The notes: generated from the sequence alone by a model not told the origin. DNA of 44,763 nucleotides from Candidatus Burkholderia humilis (GCA_001184405.1 LFMX01000041.1:1-44763), one strand, 5' to 3'; counted from the first letter of the stretch, positions 20,033 to 29,330 are shown. A program made the numbers and translations.

Positions 20033-20853
20033 ACTTCCAGAAAATCGATCAGATCAATATCGTTTCTGGGAGTTCGCTAATTCTCGATCTCCCTCCAGCG
20101 TCTTGCTGCGCCTACGCCGGCTATCTTATGCAGGGCCGACTAATGAAGCACTGCATAACGCGGTTCAAATGCCTGATCGTTCCGCGGGAACGAAGGTTGG
20201 ACGGGAACAGTATGTCATGACTGGTCTTTCTGCGCGGTACACCAGCCTGTCAATGTCCGTGAAGAGCCGCTAGGGCCCGCAGTCGTGACATGGAACGAAG
20301 GAACGAGGCCGATTCGTCGTGGTGCTCGATACCGCACTCTCGAACGCCTTTCTACGAGTCTAGCGCCGTTCGCTCTTTCGCTGATTGTGGTGAGAATCTA
20401 ATGCAGTGTTTGACCGCTAGCACGTGGCCAAATGGACAGTTGATCAGAATCCAGAAGTTCGTAGGATGAGTATTAACGAACAGTTTGATAGTTAGCGGAG
20501 GGCATGCACATGTTGCAGTCACCAGATCAACGCAGTACTCATCGGGCCAGTATTGTGACATTTCTGCAAGCTATGATGTGACATATAGGATCACTTGTGC
20601 CAACGGTGTTTTGCTCTCGAGCAATCTCTTTTATTGCAATTAGGATCTTCGGAAAAAACTGGCTGCGAAGATCACGGTCGTCGGCTTGCATCAATCTGAA
20701 AACAGAGACCAAAATCAACTCGTATAAGTCTCGGGTCCTTGTTCAGGGCCAACCACTTAGCATGGCGCATTACTTAAAACTAAAAACTATGGAGGTATTT
20801 GGACAAAGGAAAACGATTTTTTGGAAATATTATATCTTTTTTTGGGTAAATTT
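20033..20853. other. gene-free stretch, GC falling to AT-rich
   Basis: No convincing coding sequence. It contains the right copy of a 28-base inverted repeat (20428-20455). From about 20590 base composition turns strongly AT-rich, with runs such as A6 and T7 near 20814-20846, leading into the exported-protein genes. The weak open frame 20597-20857 is not supported by any recognisable motif. Confidence 0.5.
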
Positions 20854-21300
20854 ATGAAAATACAAATCAAATTTTCAATTGTTGCGATGCACTTATCTTG
20901 CATATTTTTTTCTGGCGCAGCAAGTGCTGCACAATGAGGGTGCCCCAGTTCTTCCGACAATTCAAATTTTGTTGTTGACGGTGTTGGTTATGATAACGCT
21001 TACTACCAACCAAGGATTCACTTCCAAGGCCAAGATAAAGATTTCTGGTCGTATTTGTCATATCAACATGGAGTAAACAAGGATTATGGAAAGGCGATGT
21101 TGTCTATAGCGTTAACAGCCTATTTCACTGGCGCTCAGGTAAGAATGCGCTGTGTTCGTAATGATGTAAGAGGGCTTTGGATTTCAGATGATGGTGGGAA
21201 ATCACCAAATTGACGACATATTATGGCGTCAGTGGAGTGGGCGCTCCATCCAATGGCATCGATATAAATGGTGAGTGCTACGTCAATCACTTGAACCGAA
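20854..21300 (+). pseudogene. small exported protein, unknown family, in-frame TGA at codon 28
   Basis: ATG at 20854 begins a clear Sec signal peptide (KIQIKFSIVAMHLSCIFFSG, AASAA). Codon 28 (20935-20937) is TGA. The same frame then continues 91 codons to 21213 with protein-like sequence: FVVDGVGYDNAYYQPRIHFQ, FWSYLSYQHGVNKDYGKAML, SIALTAYFTGAQVRMRC. A probable frameshift near 21205 would extend it through YYGVSGVGAPSNGIDINGEC to about 21300, where an IS110 remnant starts. The layout (signal, beta-rich core, KAMLS-helix, two cysteines) recalls small periplasmic/secreted proteins of the AB5-B or OB-fold kind, but I cannot name the family. It has low GC, unlike flanking DNA. Confidence 0.55.
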
Positions 21301-21322
21301 CGGAATCGCCCATTACGAATGG

Positions 21323-21440
21323 AATGGTTAGGACAATCTGGCATCGATCTGACGAAAAACTTTTTCAGATTCAGCGGAAACAAACTCGGCAAGGTCGCCC
21401 CGAAGAAGCAGATCAGGGTGCGACCAGATGAGCTGCTTTT
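21323..21440 (+). pseudogene. IS110 family transposase N-terminal fragment
   Basis: ATG at 21323 gives MVRTI. After a one-base shift the sequence GIDLTKNFFRFSGNKLGKVA, PKKQIR follows the RuvC-like DEDD N-terminus of IS110 transposases (MVRTIGIDLAKN-type, first catalytic Asp). Similarity is lost at about 21440. Only about 40 codons remain, directly between the two exported-protein genes. Confidence 0.7.
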
Positions 21441-21493
21441 GCTTTTATATTTTTGGAATTTTTTAAAATTTATTTGTCTTGGAGTTGCGTTTT

Positions 21494-22497
21494 ATGAGAG
21501 ATTTCATAAAGACTTTTGTTGGAATAATTGTTATTTCAGTTTGTTTGGTGCCGATAGCGAATTCCGCATTTGGGGTGGGCCAAATCCCAATTGGCACTTT
21601 CAATCTTCAAATTGAAGGTGACAGACCTAGTTCGCCGTACATGAGTATGGATAACGCAAATGTGGATCTTACGGCTACGGGGCGCGGTCCGGATTATCGA
21701 GTCACTCTTGCGTGGCATCATATTATTCCATATTCAACGCTGAGGAATTTTTACAATTCCATGGTGGAGCGCAGGAGGCTTTCTAGATTTCGGAGTTTTT
21801 TGATTGTTTTTCAGAGTCAAATCCCGCAATATGCGCAGCAAGTGGATCTGAGTGATCCATGCGATCCCCGCCGCGTGAATGATACTAACGCCGCAGTGAA
21901 CGCAGTTTTCGCAATGGCGAACTCGGGTCGGCTAATGCATAATAGCAACTATTCGCAGATTCCAGATTTTAATAGTTTTGCGGAATGGTACGCATGGATC
22001 CCCGGGAATATCTTTATTGGGCCTGATGGAAATCATCGCACAGATGACCCTGGGGACAGATTCGAGTCGGGGGCTGTGACCATTGTTGGTCAACGTAATT
22101 TTGACATATTGAGTGCCATTAACAATAATATGACGAGGTATATAAACGGGGGAGGGGATGGGCTTATTCACGATGTGGCGACCGGTCTTTCATCTATCGC
22201 GCAAGGAAGATCAACTGTTTACTCTTTGACTTCCAGTCAGTGGGTAAGGGGTGTCGATAGTAACAACGAACCGATGTATCGCATTGTGCCGATGCGAGCA
22301 AATAATGCGGGGTTCGCTGATTTGGAAAATGAATCGATGGCATCTGCTGTGTGCGTCAGAGAACTTTCTGCACTTCGTCGGATCCGCAGTTGGTATGATG
22401 TTCCTTTGGGGGTAATATTTCTAAATTCAATGGATTGAGTCGGAGCGGTAATAATGGAATAGGCGATCCACTCAACGGTATCGATATACCAAAGTGA
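21494..22497 (+). pseudogene. exported protein with HHIIP nuclease-like motif, late frameshift; novel family candidate
   Basis: ATG 21494 is preceded by GGAG at 21481-21484, and the frame is open for 314 codons to 22438. Residues 1-25 are a Sec signal (FVGIIVISVCLVPIANSA). The core has LAWHHIIPYSTLRNFYN (His75, His76), EWYAWIPGNIFIGPDGNHRT and DDPGDRF (about 164-190), then GGGDGLIHDVATGLSSIAQ. His-His-hydrophobic-hydrophobic-Pro followed by an Asn- and Asp-rich segment resembles HNH/treble-clef nuclease toxins (LHH/WHH-like), but no domain can be assigned with certainty. Near the end a T3G5 tract (22405-22412) marks a likely one-base shift; the other frame continues FGGNISKFNGLSRSGNNGIG, DPLNGIDIPK to TGA at 22495-22497. 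AT-rich and foreign to the chromosome. Confidence 0.6.
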
Positions 22498-22573
22498 ATC
22501 TCCTCGGGTTTGAGGTTTTGTCGCAATACGGGAGGCGGGACGAGAATTGGCGAGGTGTTGAGAAACGGGCTCA

Positions 22574-22669
22574 TAGGTGTAACGACTTGTAATCGAAACC
22601 GGCTGTGCTTGCATTCAGCCGCCCGCGCTTGCATTCTATTTCCGCCTGCTCGGATTATCTGCAACTGAC
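22574..22669. repeat. left complex terminal inverted repeat of the transposon
   Basis: It begins TAGGTGTAACGACTTG and contains TGTGCTTGCATTCAGCC (22604-22620), CTTGCATTC again, and ATTATCTGCAACTGAC (22654-22669). The right end, read inverted, carries the same units in the same order. Confidence 0.75.
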
Positions 22670-22749
22670 AGAGTTCTCGAATCGGGGTGCTAGCCGCCGT
22701 CACAACCGCGCGAGCGCCGGAAATTAGGGAGTCGTGAGCGCGACGATGA

Positions 22750-22934
22750 CACGTTGTCGATCGGCTGGCCGAACTTAATCAAATTGCCGTCAGGATCGAT
22801 CACGTAGAGTTCGGCCATATCCCATGCAGCCCGCGTGACGTCTTGTAGTGCTGGCAACATCGCGCGGAGCCGCACAAAAAGCGTCCGGAATCTGCTTCCG
22901 TCTTTCAATGTCCAACTATACTGGATTTTCATCG
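22750..22934 (-). pseudogene. VOC (glyoxalase/bleomycin-resistance-like) protein C-terminal remnant
   Basis: About 55 codons on the minus strand read [34 protein letters not shown]. The DMAE-x-YVIDPDGNLIKFG ending is the typical C-terminal strand and metal-binding Glu of vicinal-oxygen-chelate proteins such as bleomycin resistance proteins. The N-terminal beta-alpha-beta unit is missing. It lies inside the transposon left end, so it may be a former cargo gene. Confidence 0.6.
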
Positions 22935-22953
22935 GCCAAACGGGAATTCGTAT

Positions 22954-23090
22954 GTTGATAGGCTACGCACGGGTCTCGACCGCCGACCAGCATCTCGACC
23001 TGCAACGCGACGCGCTCGCGAAGGCTGGCTGCGAACGTGTGTTTGAGGACACCGCGAGCGGCGCGAAAGCCGAGCGGACCGTGCAACGGC
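22954..23090 (+). pseudogene. serine resolvase N-terminal fragment
   Basis: [40 protein letters not shown] is the catalytic N-terminus of a Tn3-type serine resolvase, with the nucleophile Ser in YARVST. Similarity ends at about 23085, where the sequence fuses out of frame to a helix-turn-helix region ([14 protein letters not shown]) that may derive from the resolvase DNA-binding end or from the transposase. The catalytic and dimerisation remainder is deleted. Confidence 0.8.
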
Positions 23091-24670
23091 ACCGCACAAG
23101 AGCCCGGAGCGCGCGGCCCAGGTGGCGGCTGTCGCCAGCTGTACGGCATCTCGACAACGACCGTGTATCGCGCGATGCACCGGGTCCAGCAGCCACGGTC
23201 CGCCCACCGTACCGATCACGGCAAGCCGCGCGTGCTGCCGCAAGCCGAACTCGAACACTATTGCGAACTGATCGCGGCGCTGAAGTTGCGCACAACGAAC
23301 AAGCAGGGGTGGTAGTCGACACGGCGAGCGATCGAACTGCTCGAAGAATACGGCGTCGAGACCGCGCAAGGGCTCGTCAAGGCCCCAAGTGGCGTGCTGC
23401 ACGTGCCGACGATCAATCACTACCTGTCGGTGCTACGCCTGGATCAACCACACCTGCTGCGGCAACCGCCCGCCGTCCGGTTTGAGGCCGAACACAGCAA
23501 CGACTGCTGGCAGTTCGACATGTCGCCATCTGACCTGAAGCACATTGACCGCCCTGCGTGGATCGACCCAGTGCAAGGCGCGCCCACGTTGATGCTGTTC
23601 GGTGTGGTCGATGATCGCAGCGGCGTCGCTTACGAAGAGTACCGCTGCGTGTACGGCGAGGATGTGGAATCGGCGCTGCGCTTCCTGTTCAACGCGATGG
23701 CTCCGAAGGCCGATCCAGCGTTCCCGTTTCAGGGGCGGCCGAAGATGATCTACCTGGACAACGGCCCGGTCGCGAAGAGCCGTGTGTTCCAGAGCGTGAT
23801 GCAGGCTCTCGATATTGCATGGCAGCCCCACCTTTCGGCCGACAAGGATGGGACGCGCGCCACGGCGCGCGCCAAAGGCAAGGTCGAGCGGCCGTTCCGC
23901 ACGATCAAGGAAGCGCACGAAACGCTCTATCACTTCCACAAGCCGGAGACCGAAGCCGAGGCGAACGAATGGTTCTTTCGCTATTTGCTGCGCTACAACG
24001 CTCAGGAGCACCGCTCCGAGAAACATTCGCGCATGGATGACTGGCTTGCGCATCTGCATGCCGAAGGCGTGCGCGACATGTGCACGTGGGAGCAGTTCTG
24101 CCGGTTCGCGCGCGAGCCGGAGCGCCGCAAGGTCGGCATCGATGCGCGCGTCTCGATCGACGGCACGGCCTACGAACTCGAGCCCGACATGGCCGGGGAA
24201 ACCGTCGTGCTGCTCTGGGGCCTGTTCGACGACGAGCTGTACGCCGAGTTCGACGGCGAGCGCTTTGGGCCTTATCACCCCGTGTCGGGACCGATCCCGC
24301 TGCATCGCTATCGTGCCTTCAAGCGCGGCAAGGCTGATGAGCGCACCGATCGCATCCGCGTGCTGGCCGACCATATAGGACTGCCAATCGCGGCGCTTGC
24401 CGGCGACGATGTCCGGCTGATACCGGCGGCCCGGTGTCGCTGCCGCACCAGCCGTTCGACGCCGACGCGCACGAGTATCGGTTCCCCAGTGCGATCGTGG
24501 TCAAGCTCGCGATCGCCGATGACTTGGCGCAGCCGCTCGCGAAACTATCATCGCAGGACCGGCTGTTCATCGAGCAGGTACTAGCCGAAACCCTGGTGCG
24601 CCGGGTTGTACTGGCGCGCGTCCGCGACTATTTCCGGCACCGTAAATCAGGAGAAAGCCACGCGAGCTGA
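23090..24670 (+). pseudogene. DDE transposase (TniA/Mu C-terminal type), one nonsense and one frameshift
   Basis: Large rve-type transposase. WQFDMSPSDLKHIDRPAW carries the first catalytic Asp, PKMIYLDNGPVAKSRVFQ the second, and RAKGKVERPFRTIKEAHE the Glu. Mu-type C-terminal beta-barrel sequence follows (VSIDGTAYELEPDMAGETVV, WGLFDDELYAEFDGERFG). An in-frame TAG at 23313-23315 separates an N-terminal stretch ([20 protein letters not shown]) from [17 protein letters not shown]. Near 24425 the frame shifts to GGPVSLPHQPFDADAHEYRF and ends TGA at 24668-24670, overlapping the ATPase gene region. It would act with the ATPase downstream. Confidence 0.83.
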
Positions 24671-24674
24671 AGTG

Positions 24675-25631
24675 ATGGAACACTACAGACTGGGGGTTCC
24701 GCTGAACCAGGCGGGCTACTTCGAAACCACGCACCACCAGCAATTGATGAAGGACATCAAGGGCGCGGTCTTCGAAGGACGGCTGATCGCGTTGTGCGGC
24801 GTAGTGGGTTGCGGCAAGACCGTGATGCTGCGGCGGCTCCAGCAGGCGCTTGAGGATGAAAAGCGCGTTACGGTTTCGAAGTCGCTCGCGATCGAGAAGC
24901 ATCGGATCAAGCTCGCGACGTTCATCGCCGCGCTGTTCTACGACCTGTCGACCGAGAAGGAGATTCGCATCCCGACGCAGGGCGAGAAGCGCGAACGCGA
25001 CCTTCGCGAGCTGGTCCGAAAGAACAAGCGGCCTGTCGCGCTATTCGTCGACGAGGCGTACGACCTGAACGGCAACACGCTGATTTGCCTGAAGCGCCTG
25101 ATGGAACTCGTCGAGGACGGCGGCGGCAGCCTGTCCCTGATCCTCGCCGGACACCCGAAGCTGCGCAATGACCTGCGGCGGGCGACGATGGAAGAGATCG
25201 AATAGCGCACCGACATCTTCTCGCTCGACGGCATCGCCGGCAGCCAGCGCGAATACCTGTACTGGCTGATTGGTGCGTGCGCTGCCGACGGCACCGACGT
25301 CGAGTCAATCCTCACCGAGGACGCGATCGATCTGCTGGCGACGAAGCTGCGCACACCGTTACAGATCCAGCTCCATCTGACGCTCGCGTTCGAGGCCGGA
25401 TACCGGATCGGCGAGAAGCCCGTGTCGGCCGCGCTCGTCGAATCGGCGCTGTCGCGGCAGCTTGATGATCTCGAACCGACGCTAACCTGCCATGGCTACC
25501 GCATCAAGGACCTGGTGGAGCAGTTCGACGCGAAGCCGGCCGAAATCAAGGCACTGTTCAGCAATTTGCTCGAACCGGAGCGAGCGGCCACGCTGCGAGA
25601 CAAAATGCTCGCGGCCGGGTTGCCGATCTGA
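24675..25631 (+). pseudogene. AAA+ transposition ATPase (TniB/ExeA-like), nonsense codon
   Basis: ATG 24675 (MEHYRLGVPLNQAGYFET) follows the transposase stop by 4 bases. Walker A is unusual: ALCGVVGCGKTVMLRR. Walker B is RPVALFVDEAYDLNGNTL, and sensor 1 is SLILAGHPKLRNDLR. A TAG at 25203-25205 interrupts the frame (ATMEEIE-stop-RTDIFSL). Afterwards sequence continues in the same frame through ILTEDAIDLLATKLRTPLQI to TGA at 25629-25631. The full protein would be about 318 residues, which suits the family. It would regulate target choice of the transposase. Confidence 0.83.
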
Positions 25632-25636
25632 GATCC

Positions 25637-25809
25637 GTCAGTTGCAGATAATGTGATCACGCCGCGATGGAATGCAAGTACGGCCGGCTGAATGCAAGCA
25701 CAGTTGCAGCTAATTCGGGCGCGCGGCTTCGGTCAGTTGCAGTTATTCCGAGCAGGAAACCATGTCGATTGCAAGCACGGTCGGTTTCAAATGCAAGCCG
25801 CTACACCTA
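25637..25809. repeat. right complex terminal inverted repeat of the transposon
   Basis: Read inverted from 25809 it starts TAGGTGTAGCGGCTTG and holds two blocks each with GCTTGCA-type and CTGCAACTG units, then TGTGCTTGCATTCAGCC and ATTATCTGCAACTGAC next to the ATPase stop. It has one more block than the left end, an asymmetry common in Mu/Tn7/Tn5053-like elements. Confidence 0.7.
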
Positions 25810-25820
25810 ATGCCGTTCAG

Positions 25821-26530
25821 TTAAGATTTTTTTCTGAGATGCCGAACGGAGTAACGTTTAGGGCGGGATTTGACGACTCGGTCGCATGTGCGTCCAGGTC
25901 GTTTTTTACTGGGAAGCGATTTCAGTCGTTCGCGCAGACGCTGTAGGCATGCGGGTAATTTTGCATAAGCTAGCGTAAGGGCAGCCCACATCATTTCATG
26001 CTGGATCGTGTGAAGGACTCGCACGAAGCTGATATCAGTCGGGGCAAGACCTGCTTCTCGTGCGGCGCTCGCGATCTCACGTCGAATCAGGTTGTAGGCG
26101 ATCAATGCACCCCATATCTCCTGATATATTCCCTCGACGCTACGGCTGCGCAAGGCCAACTCCGAACCCAGCATCGATTGCTTGAGCTCTGCGTAACTGG
26201 TTTCGATCTGCCAGCGCCGCTCGAGCAGGCAACGATATCAGCGGGTTTGAGGCGTCGACGATCCATCAGTGAAGTCAGCAGTACGCGTTCGCGTGCATCG
26301 ACAGCCCGGATCGCGCGCGCATTCCATGATTCAGGCAAAGCCGGGCACTTCTTGCGCGCCTGTGGCGAGCGCGCATACGCACCGTCGCATCGTCAGCGGT
26401 TCCGGAGATCACGTCCCAGCGGGTATTTGCTTTAGCTGGAATCAAGAAGTGGCGATTGTGCGCGTTCATCGTGAGCCCGCACAGAATCTCTGCGGCTGGG
26501 AATCCCTTGTCGAATAATCGAGAGACGTTC
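25821..26530 (-). pseudogene. IS4 family transposase, truncated and frameshifted
   Basis: Minus-strand pieces in order: RLFDKGFPAAEILCGLTMNA, HNRHFLIPAKANTRWDVISG, then ESWNARAIRAVDARERVLLT, SLMDRRRLKPADIVACY, then RRWQIETSYAELKQSML (the IS4 Y-(2)-R-(3)-E-(6)-K signature region), and the C-terminal GIYQEIWGALIAYNLIRREI. At least two frameshifts (near 26200 and 26370) separate them. The N-terminal half including the first catalytic Asp is missing beyond about 26530; 26530-26640 has no assignable content. Confidence 0.85.
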
Positions 26531-26647
26531 GCGGGTCATGCATCAACGATAGCGAATCGCCGGACCCAATGGGTTTACGTCATTTTGTAACAGCCGAACT
26601 TATGCCCTGAAGAACGTCCCCGGGGGCGCGTGCGCCGACAAAGGTCA

Positions 26648-26798
26648 TCACACGTGCTCGTAGTAACGGACTGGGTGCCCACGCATCGCCTGCAAATCGA
26701 TGCCTTCCAGTAACCAGTGCAATTGCTCGACGCTCAGCTCAAGCACCGCTTCGCCACGCGACCACACGAACCGGTCTGCTTCCAGGCGCCGCAGCATC
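26648..26798 (-). pseudogene. IS66 TnpB (Orf2) C-terminal fragment fused to integrase
   Basis: FWLMLRRLEADRFVWSRGEA, VLELSVEQLHWLLEGIDLQA, MRGHPVRYYEHV is the standard C-terminus of the IS66 accessory protein TnpB. It is joined in frame to the truncated integrase upstream, making one chimeric open frame (26648-27229). The remaining IS66 genes are not adjacent; a TnpC tail occurs at 16047-16292. Confidence 0.85.
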
Positions 26799-27779
26799 AG
26801 CCAGAATGGCGGTCGCGCCTTCTCCACATATCGGAGCACGGCTTCGCCAGGTTCGCGTAGCAATGGCAGCTCGGAGTAGGTCCCAGTCTTTGTGTGGCGC
26901 ACACGAAGGACGTCTCGTCTCCAGTCGATGTTCTCCAGGCGTAGATTGACGACTTCTGCAGCCCGCAAGCGGTAGGTCGACAACAGGGTCAAGATGGCGT
27001 AGTCGCGCAGGCCGACCGGAGAGAGATCCTTCCGAGTCACCTCCAGTACTCGCCTCACTTCTTCTGTCCGAAGGGCGACTGGGATGCCTTCGTGCTCATA
27101 GATGCGCGGCCCAATCACAGTGCCAGCAAGATCAATCGCAGTTCGGCCCGTGCGCCACGGGTAGCAAAGAAAATCACGGAGGCAGACAGACGGTTCGATC
27201 TTCGATGGAATCACGCCGCAGCCCATCACAACGATTGCTTCAAGTATGCGTCAAGTTCGCGAACGCTCAAGTCCAAAGACCCTGTTGGTCTGCGTGCTGC
27301 CCGAGTGAAGTCAGGAATTGCAACGCATGCTTGGTGCGCTTGGCTCGAGTCATTGGGTGCAGTCCGCGTAGTTCACGCAACCATGTGTCGTAATCCATAA
27401 CGATGTCTCGATGAAAACCTTCGAGCGCGGTGCTTGGTAGGTCCGGGACCGGCCATGCACCGCGCACAAGACGCAGCAATCATATTGATGGCACCGGTGA
27501 TCGATGTCGCCACTGCTGGAACGGTGGCAACTTGCTGTACCGTTTCCGCGATAGTCGATATTGCCCACGTAAGAACCGTATCACATGTTCCGAGCGAACG
27601 GTTTCGATAGACAGTCCATTGCGGTTGCAGTAATTCAGTAACTGACGCACGCGAGCCGGATACCACTGCTGGATCCGTAGGGAGTATCCCTCGGCCCTCA
27701 GATGTGCCAGTAGTTTCTCGATCAACCACTCATCAGTTGACAGCGGAGCGGACATAGGAATCTCCTCGGACAAGACCAA
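26799..27779 (-). pseudogene. tyrosine recombinase/integrase, truncated
   Basis: The N-terminal SAM-like domain starts at about 27755 (LSTDEWLIEKLLAHLRAEGY, SLRIQQWYPARVRQLLNYC). A TGA at 27480-27482 replaces a Trp-type codon in PSI-stop-LLRLVRGAWP. Another shift near 27250 leads to the catalytic domain: IPVALRTEEVRRVLEVTRKD, LLSTYRLRAAEVVNLRLENI (first catalytic Arg, normally YGLRxGEV), and RVRHTKTGTYSELPLL with the beta-hairpin Lys. The HxxR and Tyr motifs are gone because the gene is joined to IS66 TnpB sequence at about 26798. The partner island cannot be identified. Confidence 0.82.
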
Positions 27780-27869
27780 GCCTGAGGATGCCGCGTGCCC
27801 TTAATGGTAAGCAGAATTGCGAAAAAATACGGCCCGCCGGCGAACCCGACAGTTTCTTTCCGATTATGG

Positions 27870-28664
27870 CTTCCTTGAGATTAGGCGAAGCGTTCCAATT
27901 TGACTGGTCCGAGGAAGGACTGGTTATCGGCAGCATTTACCGCCAACTACAGGTGTCGCACATGAAGTTGTGTGCATCGCGGGCTTTCTCGCTCGTGGCC
28001 TACCCGAGCTATAGGGTCACGAGATGTTGTTCGACGCCCATACGCGCTCGTTCACGGCCTTTGGCGGGGTGGCCGTCGTGGCATCTATGACAATATGAAG
28101 ACGGCGGTCGACAAGGTCCACAAAGGTAAGGGCCGCACCGTCAATTCGCACTTTTCAGTGATGTGCACGCGTTACCTGTTTGATGCGGATTTCTGCAACG
28201 TGGCGAGCGGCTGGGAGAAAGGTGTTGTTGAGAAGAATGTGCAAGACAGCCGCCTGTGGATCTGGATTGAAGCGCGCGAGTAGCGATTCGGCAGTTTCGT
28301 CGATTTGAATGCATGGCTGGCGAGCCGGTGCCGATCATTGTGGGAGCAGGTGAAGCATCCGGAGTATCGGGATCCTAGCATTGCCGACGTCTTCGAGCAG
28401 GAGCGCATCCATCTGATGCCGATGCCGACACCGTTTGACGGTTACGTTGAACGCACGGCCCGGGTGTCGTCGACATGCCTGGTGGTGGTTGGACGCAACC
28501 GCTACTCGGTACCATGCCAATTTGCAGGTCAAATGCTCAGCACGCGGCTCTATCCGGGCCGCGTCGTTGCAGTGGGCGATGACGCCGTGGTGGCCGAACA
28601 CGAACGGTTGGGTGACGAAGGTCTGGTGCGCTACGACTGGCAGCACTACATCCGTATGCAATGA
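27870..28664 (+). pseudogene. IS21 family transposase IstA, central/C-terminal fragment
   Basis: LRLGEAFQFDWSEEGLVIGS has the first catalytic Asp. HMKLCASRAFSLVAYPS continues, and a frameshift near 28010 gives EMLFDAHTRSFTAFGG. A further shift near 28070 gives RRGIYDNMKTAVDKVHKGKG with the second catalytic Asp, then CNVASGWEKGVVEKNVQDSR with the Glu. A TAG at 28281-28283 splits IEARE from RFGSFVDLNAWLASRC. The C-terminal CLVVVGRNRYSVPCQFAGQM and RYDWQHYI reach 28664. The N-terminal helix-turn-helix and IstB are absent. It belongs to a different IS21 subgroup from the fragment at 17243. Confidence 0.85.
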
Positions 28665-28785
28665 AATGAACGCGTTCCACCTGTGAATGCCGGGGGCGAA
28701 GGAAGGTGGATCCTCACAGGCCAACGGCATCAATGTGCTCAAGGTAGAAAATGCTCGCATTTCCCGGCAACCGGAGGACCCACGC

Positions 28786-29247
28786 ATGAATGCTACGCCA
28801 GTTGGAATCGACATTGCGAAGAACGTGTTTCAGGTCTATTACGTCGACCGGGAAACCGGCGAGATCGTGAATAAGGCGATCAAGCGGGCGCACTTCCTCG
28901 ACCACTTCGCGAATCGCGCACCATGCCTGATTGGGATGGAAGCGTGTAGCGGTGCTCATCACTGGGCGAGGAAGTTGACGCAGATGGGACATGAAGTAAG
29001 GTTGATGCCAGCACAGTTCGTGAAGGCGTTAAATATCCGCGACAAGAGCGATGCGGCTGACGCGAAGGCGATCTGGCTTGCAGTACAGCAACCGTGCAAG
29101 GCAGTGGCGGTCAAAACGGAGATGCAGCAGGCGGTTTTGATGATGCATCGGCAGCGTGAGCAGCTGGTCAAGTTCCGCACGATGCAGGTCAATGGCCTGC
29201 GCGGCATGTTCGCGGAACCACACAGAACATGCATTGTGCGTGGTTGA
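28786..29247 (+). pseudogene. IS110 family transposase, C-terminally truncated
   Basis: ATG 28786 with GGAGG upstream. The RuvC-like DEDD domain is visible: VGIDIAKNVFQVYYVDRETG (Asp), LIGMEACSGAHHWARKL (Glu), RDKSDAADAKAIW (Asp-Asp). Sequence is normal to VNGLRGMFAE (about 29217), after which eight foreign codons lead to TGA. The C-terminal Tnp_20 domain with the catalytic Ser is missing. The break coincides with a hairpin repeat upstream of the symporter 3' end, suggesting deletion or partial insertion. Confidence 0.88.
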
Positions 29248-29249
29248 AA

Positions 29250-29330
29250 AGCTGCTTTCTTTGATCACTTTCTTTGCAGCAGCAAGGAAAGTGATCCCCC
29301 GCCGGGGAGGCGGTTACTGAATAAAAGGCA
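29250..29330. repeat. Burkholderia-type interspersed hairpin repeat
   Basis: GATCACTTTCTTTGC (29263-29277) pairs with GCAAGGAAAGTGATC (29282-29296), one G-U pair, loop AGCA, followed by CCCC-GCC-GGGG (29297-29307). The form CTTTCTTTG...GCAAAGAAAG plus a GC-rich hairpin is a frequent intergenic repeat in Burkholderia relatives, from memory of those genomes. It lies just past the symporter 3' end. Confidence 0.55.

Larger units (their letters stand above)
22574..25809 (+). mobile_element. TniA/TniB-like transposon with repeat-rich ends (degenerate)
   Basis: About 3.2 kb bounded by long imperfect inverted repeats starting TAGGTGTA at each end. Inside are remnants of a VOC-family gene, a serine resolvase, a DDE transposase (TniA/Mu-type) and an AAA+ ATPase (TniB-like), in that order. 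The terminal regions contain several copies of GCTTGCATTC and CTGCAACTG, as expected for transposases that bind multiple end sites. All coding parts carry lesions, so the element is immobile unless helped in trans. Confidence 0.75.

Noticed and set aside
20597..20857. 86-codon open frame in the AT-rich stretch
   Set aside because: No signal peptide, no ribosome-binding site and no motif; it ends at the start of the next, better supported gene.
24606..24674. Earlier start for the transposition ATPase at 24606
   Set aside because: These codons overlap the transposase 3' end and lack family similarity; ATG 24675 begins the conserved MEHYRLG sequence.
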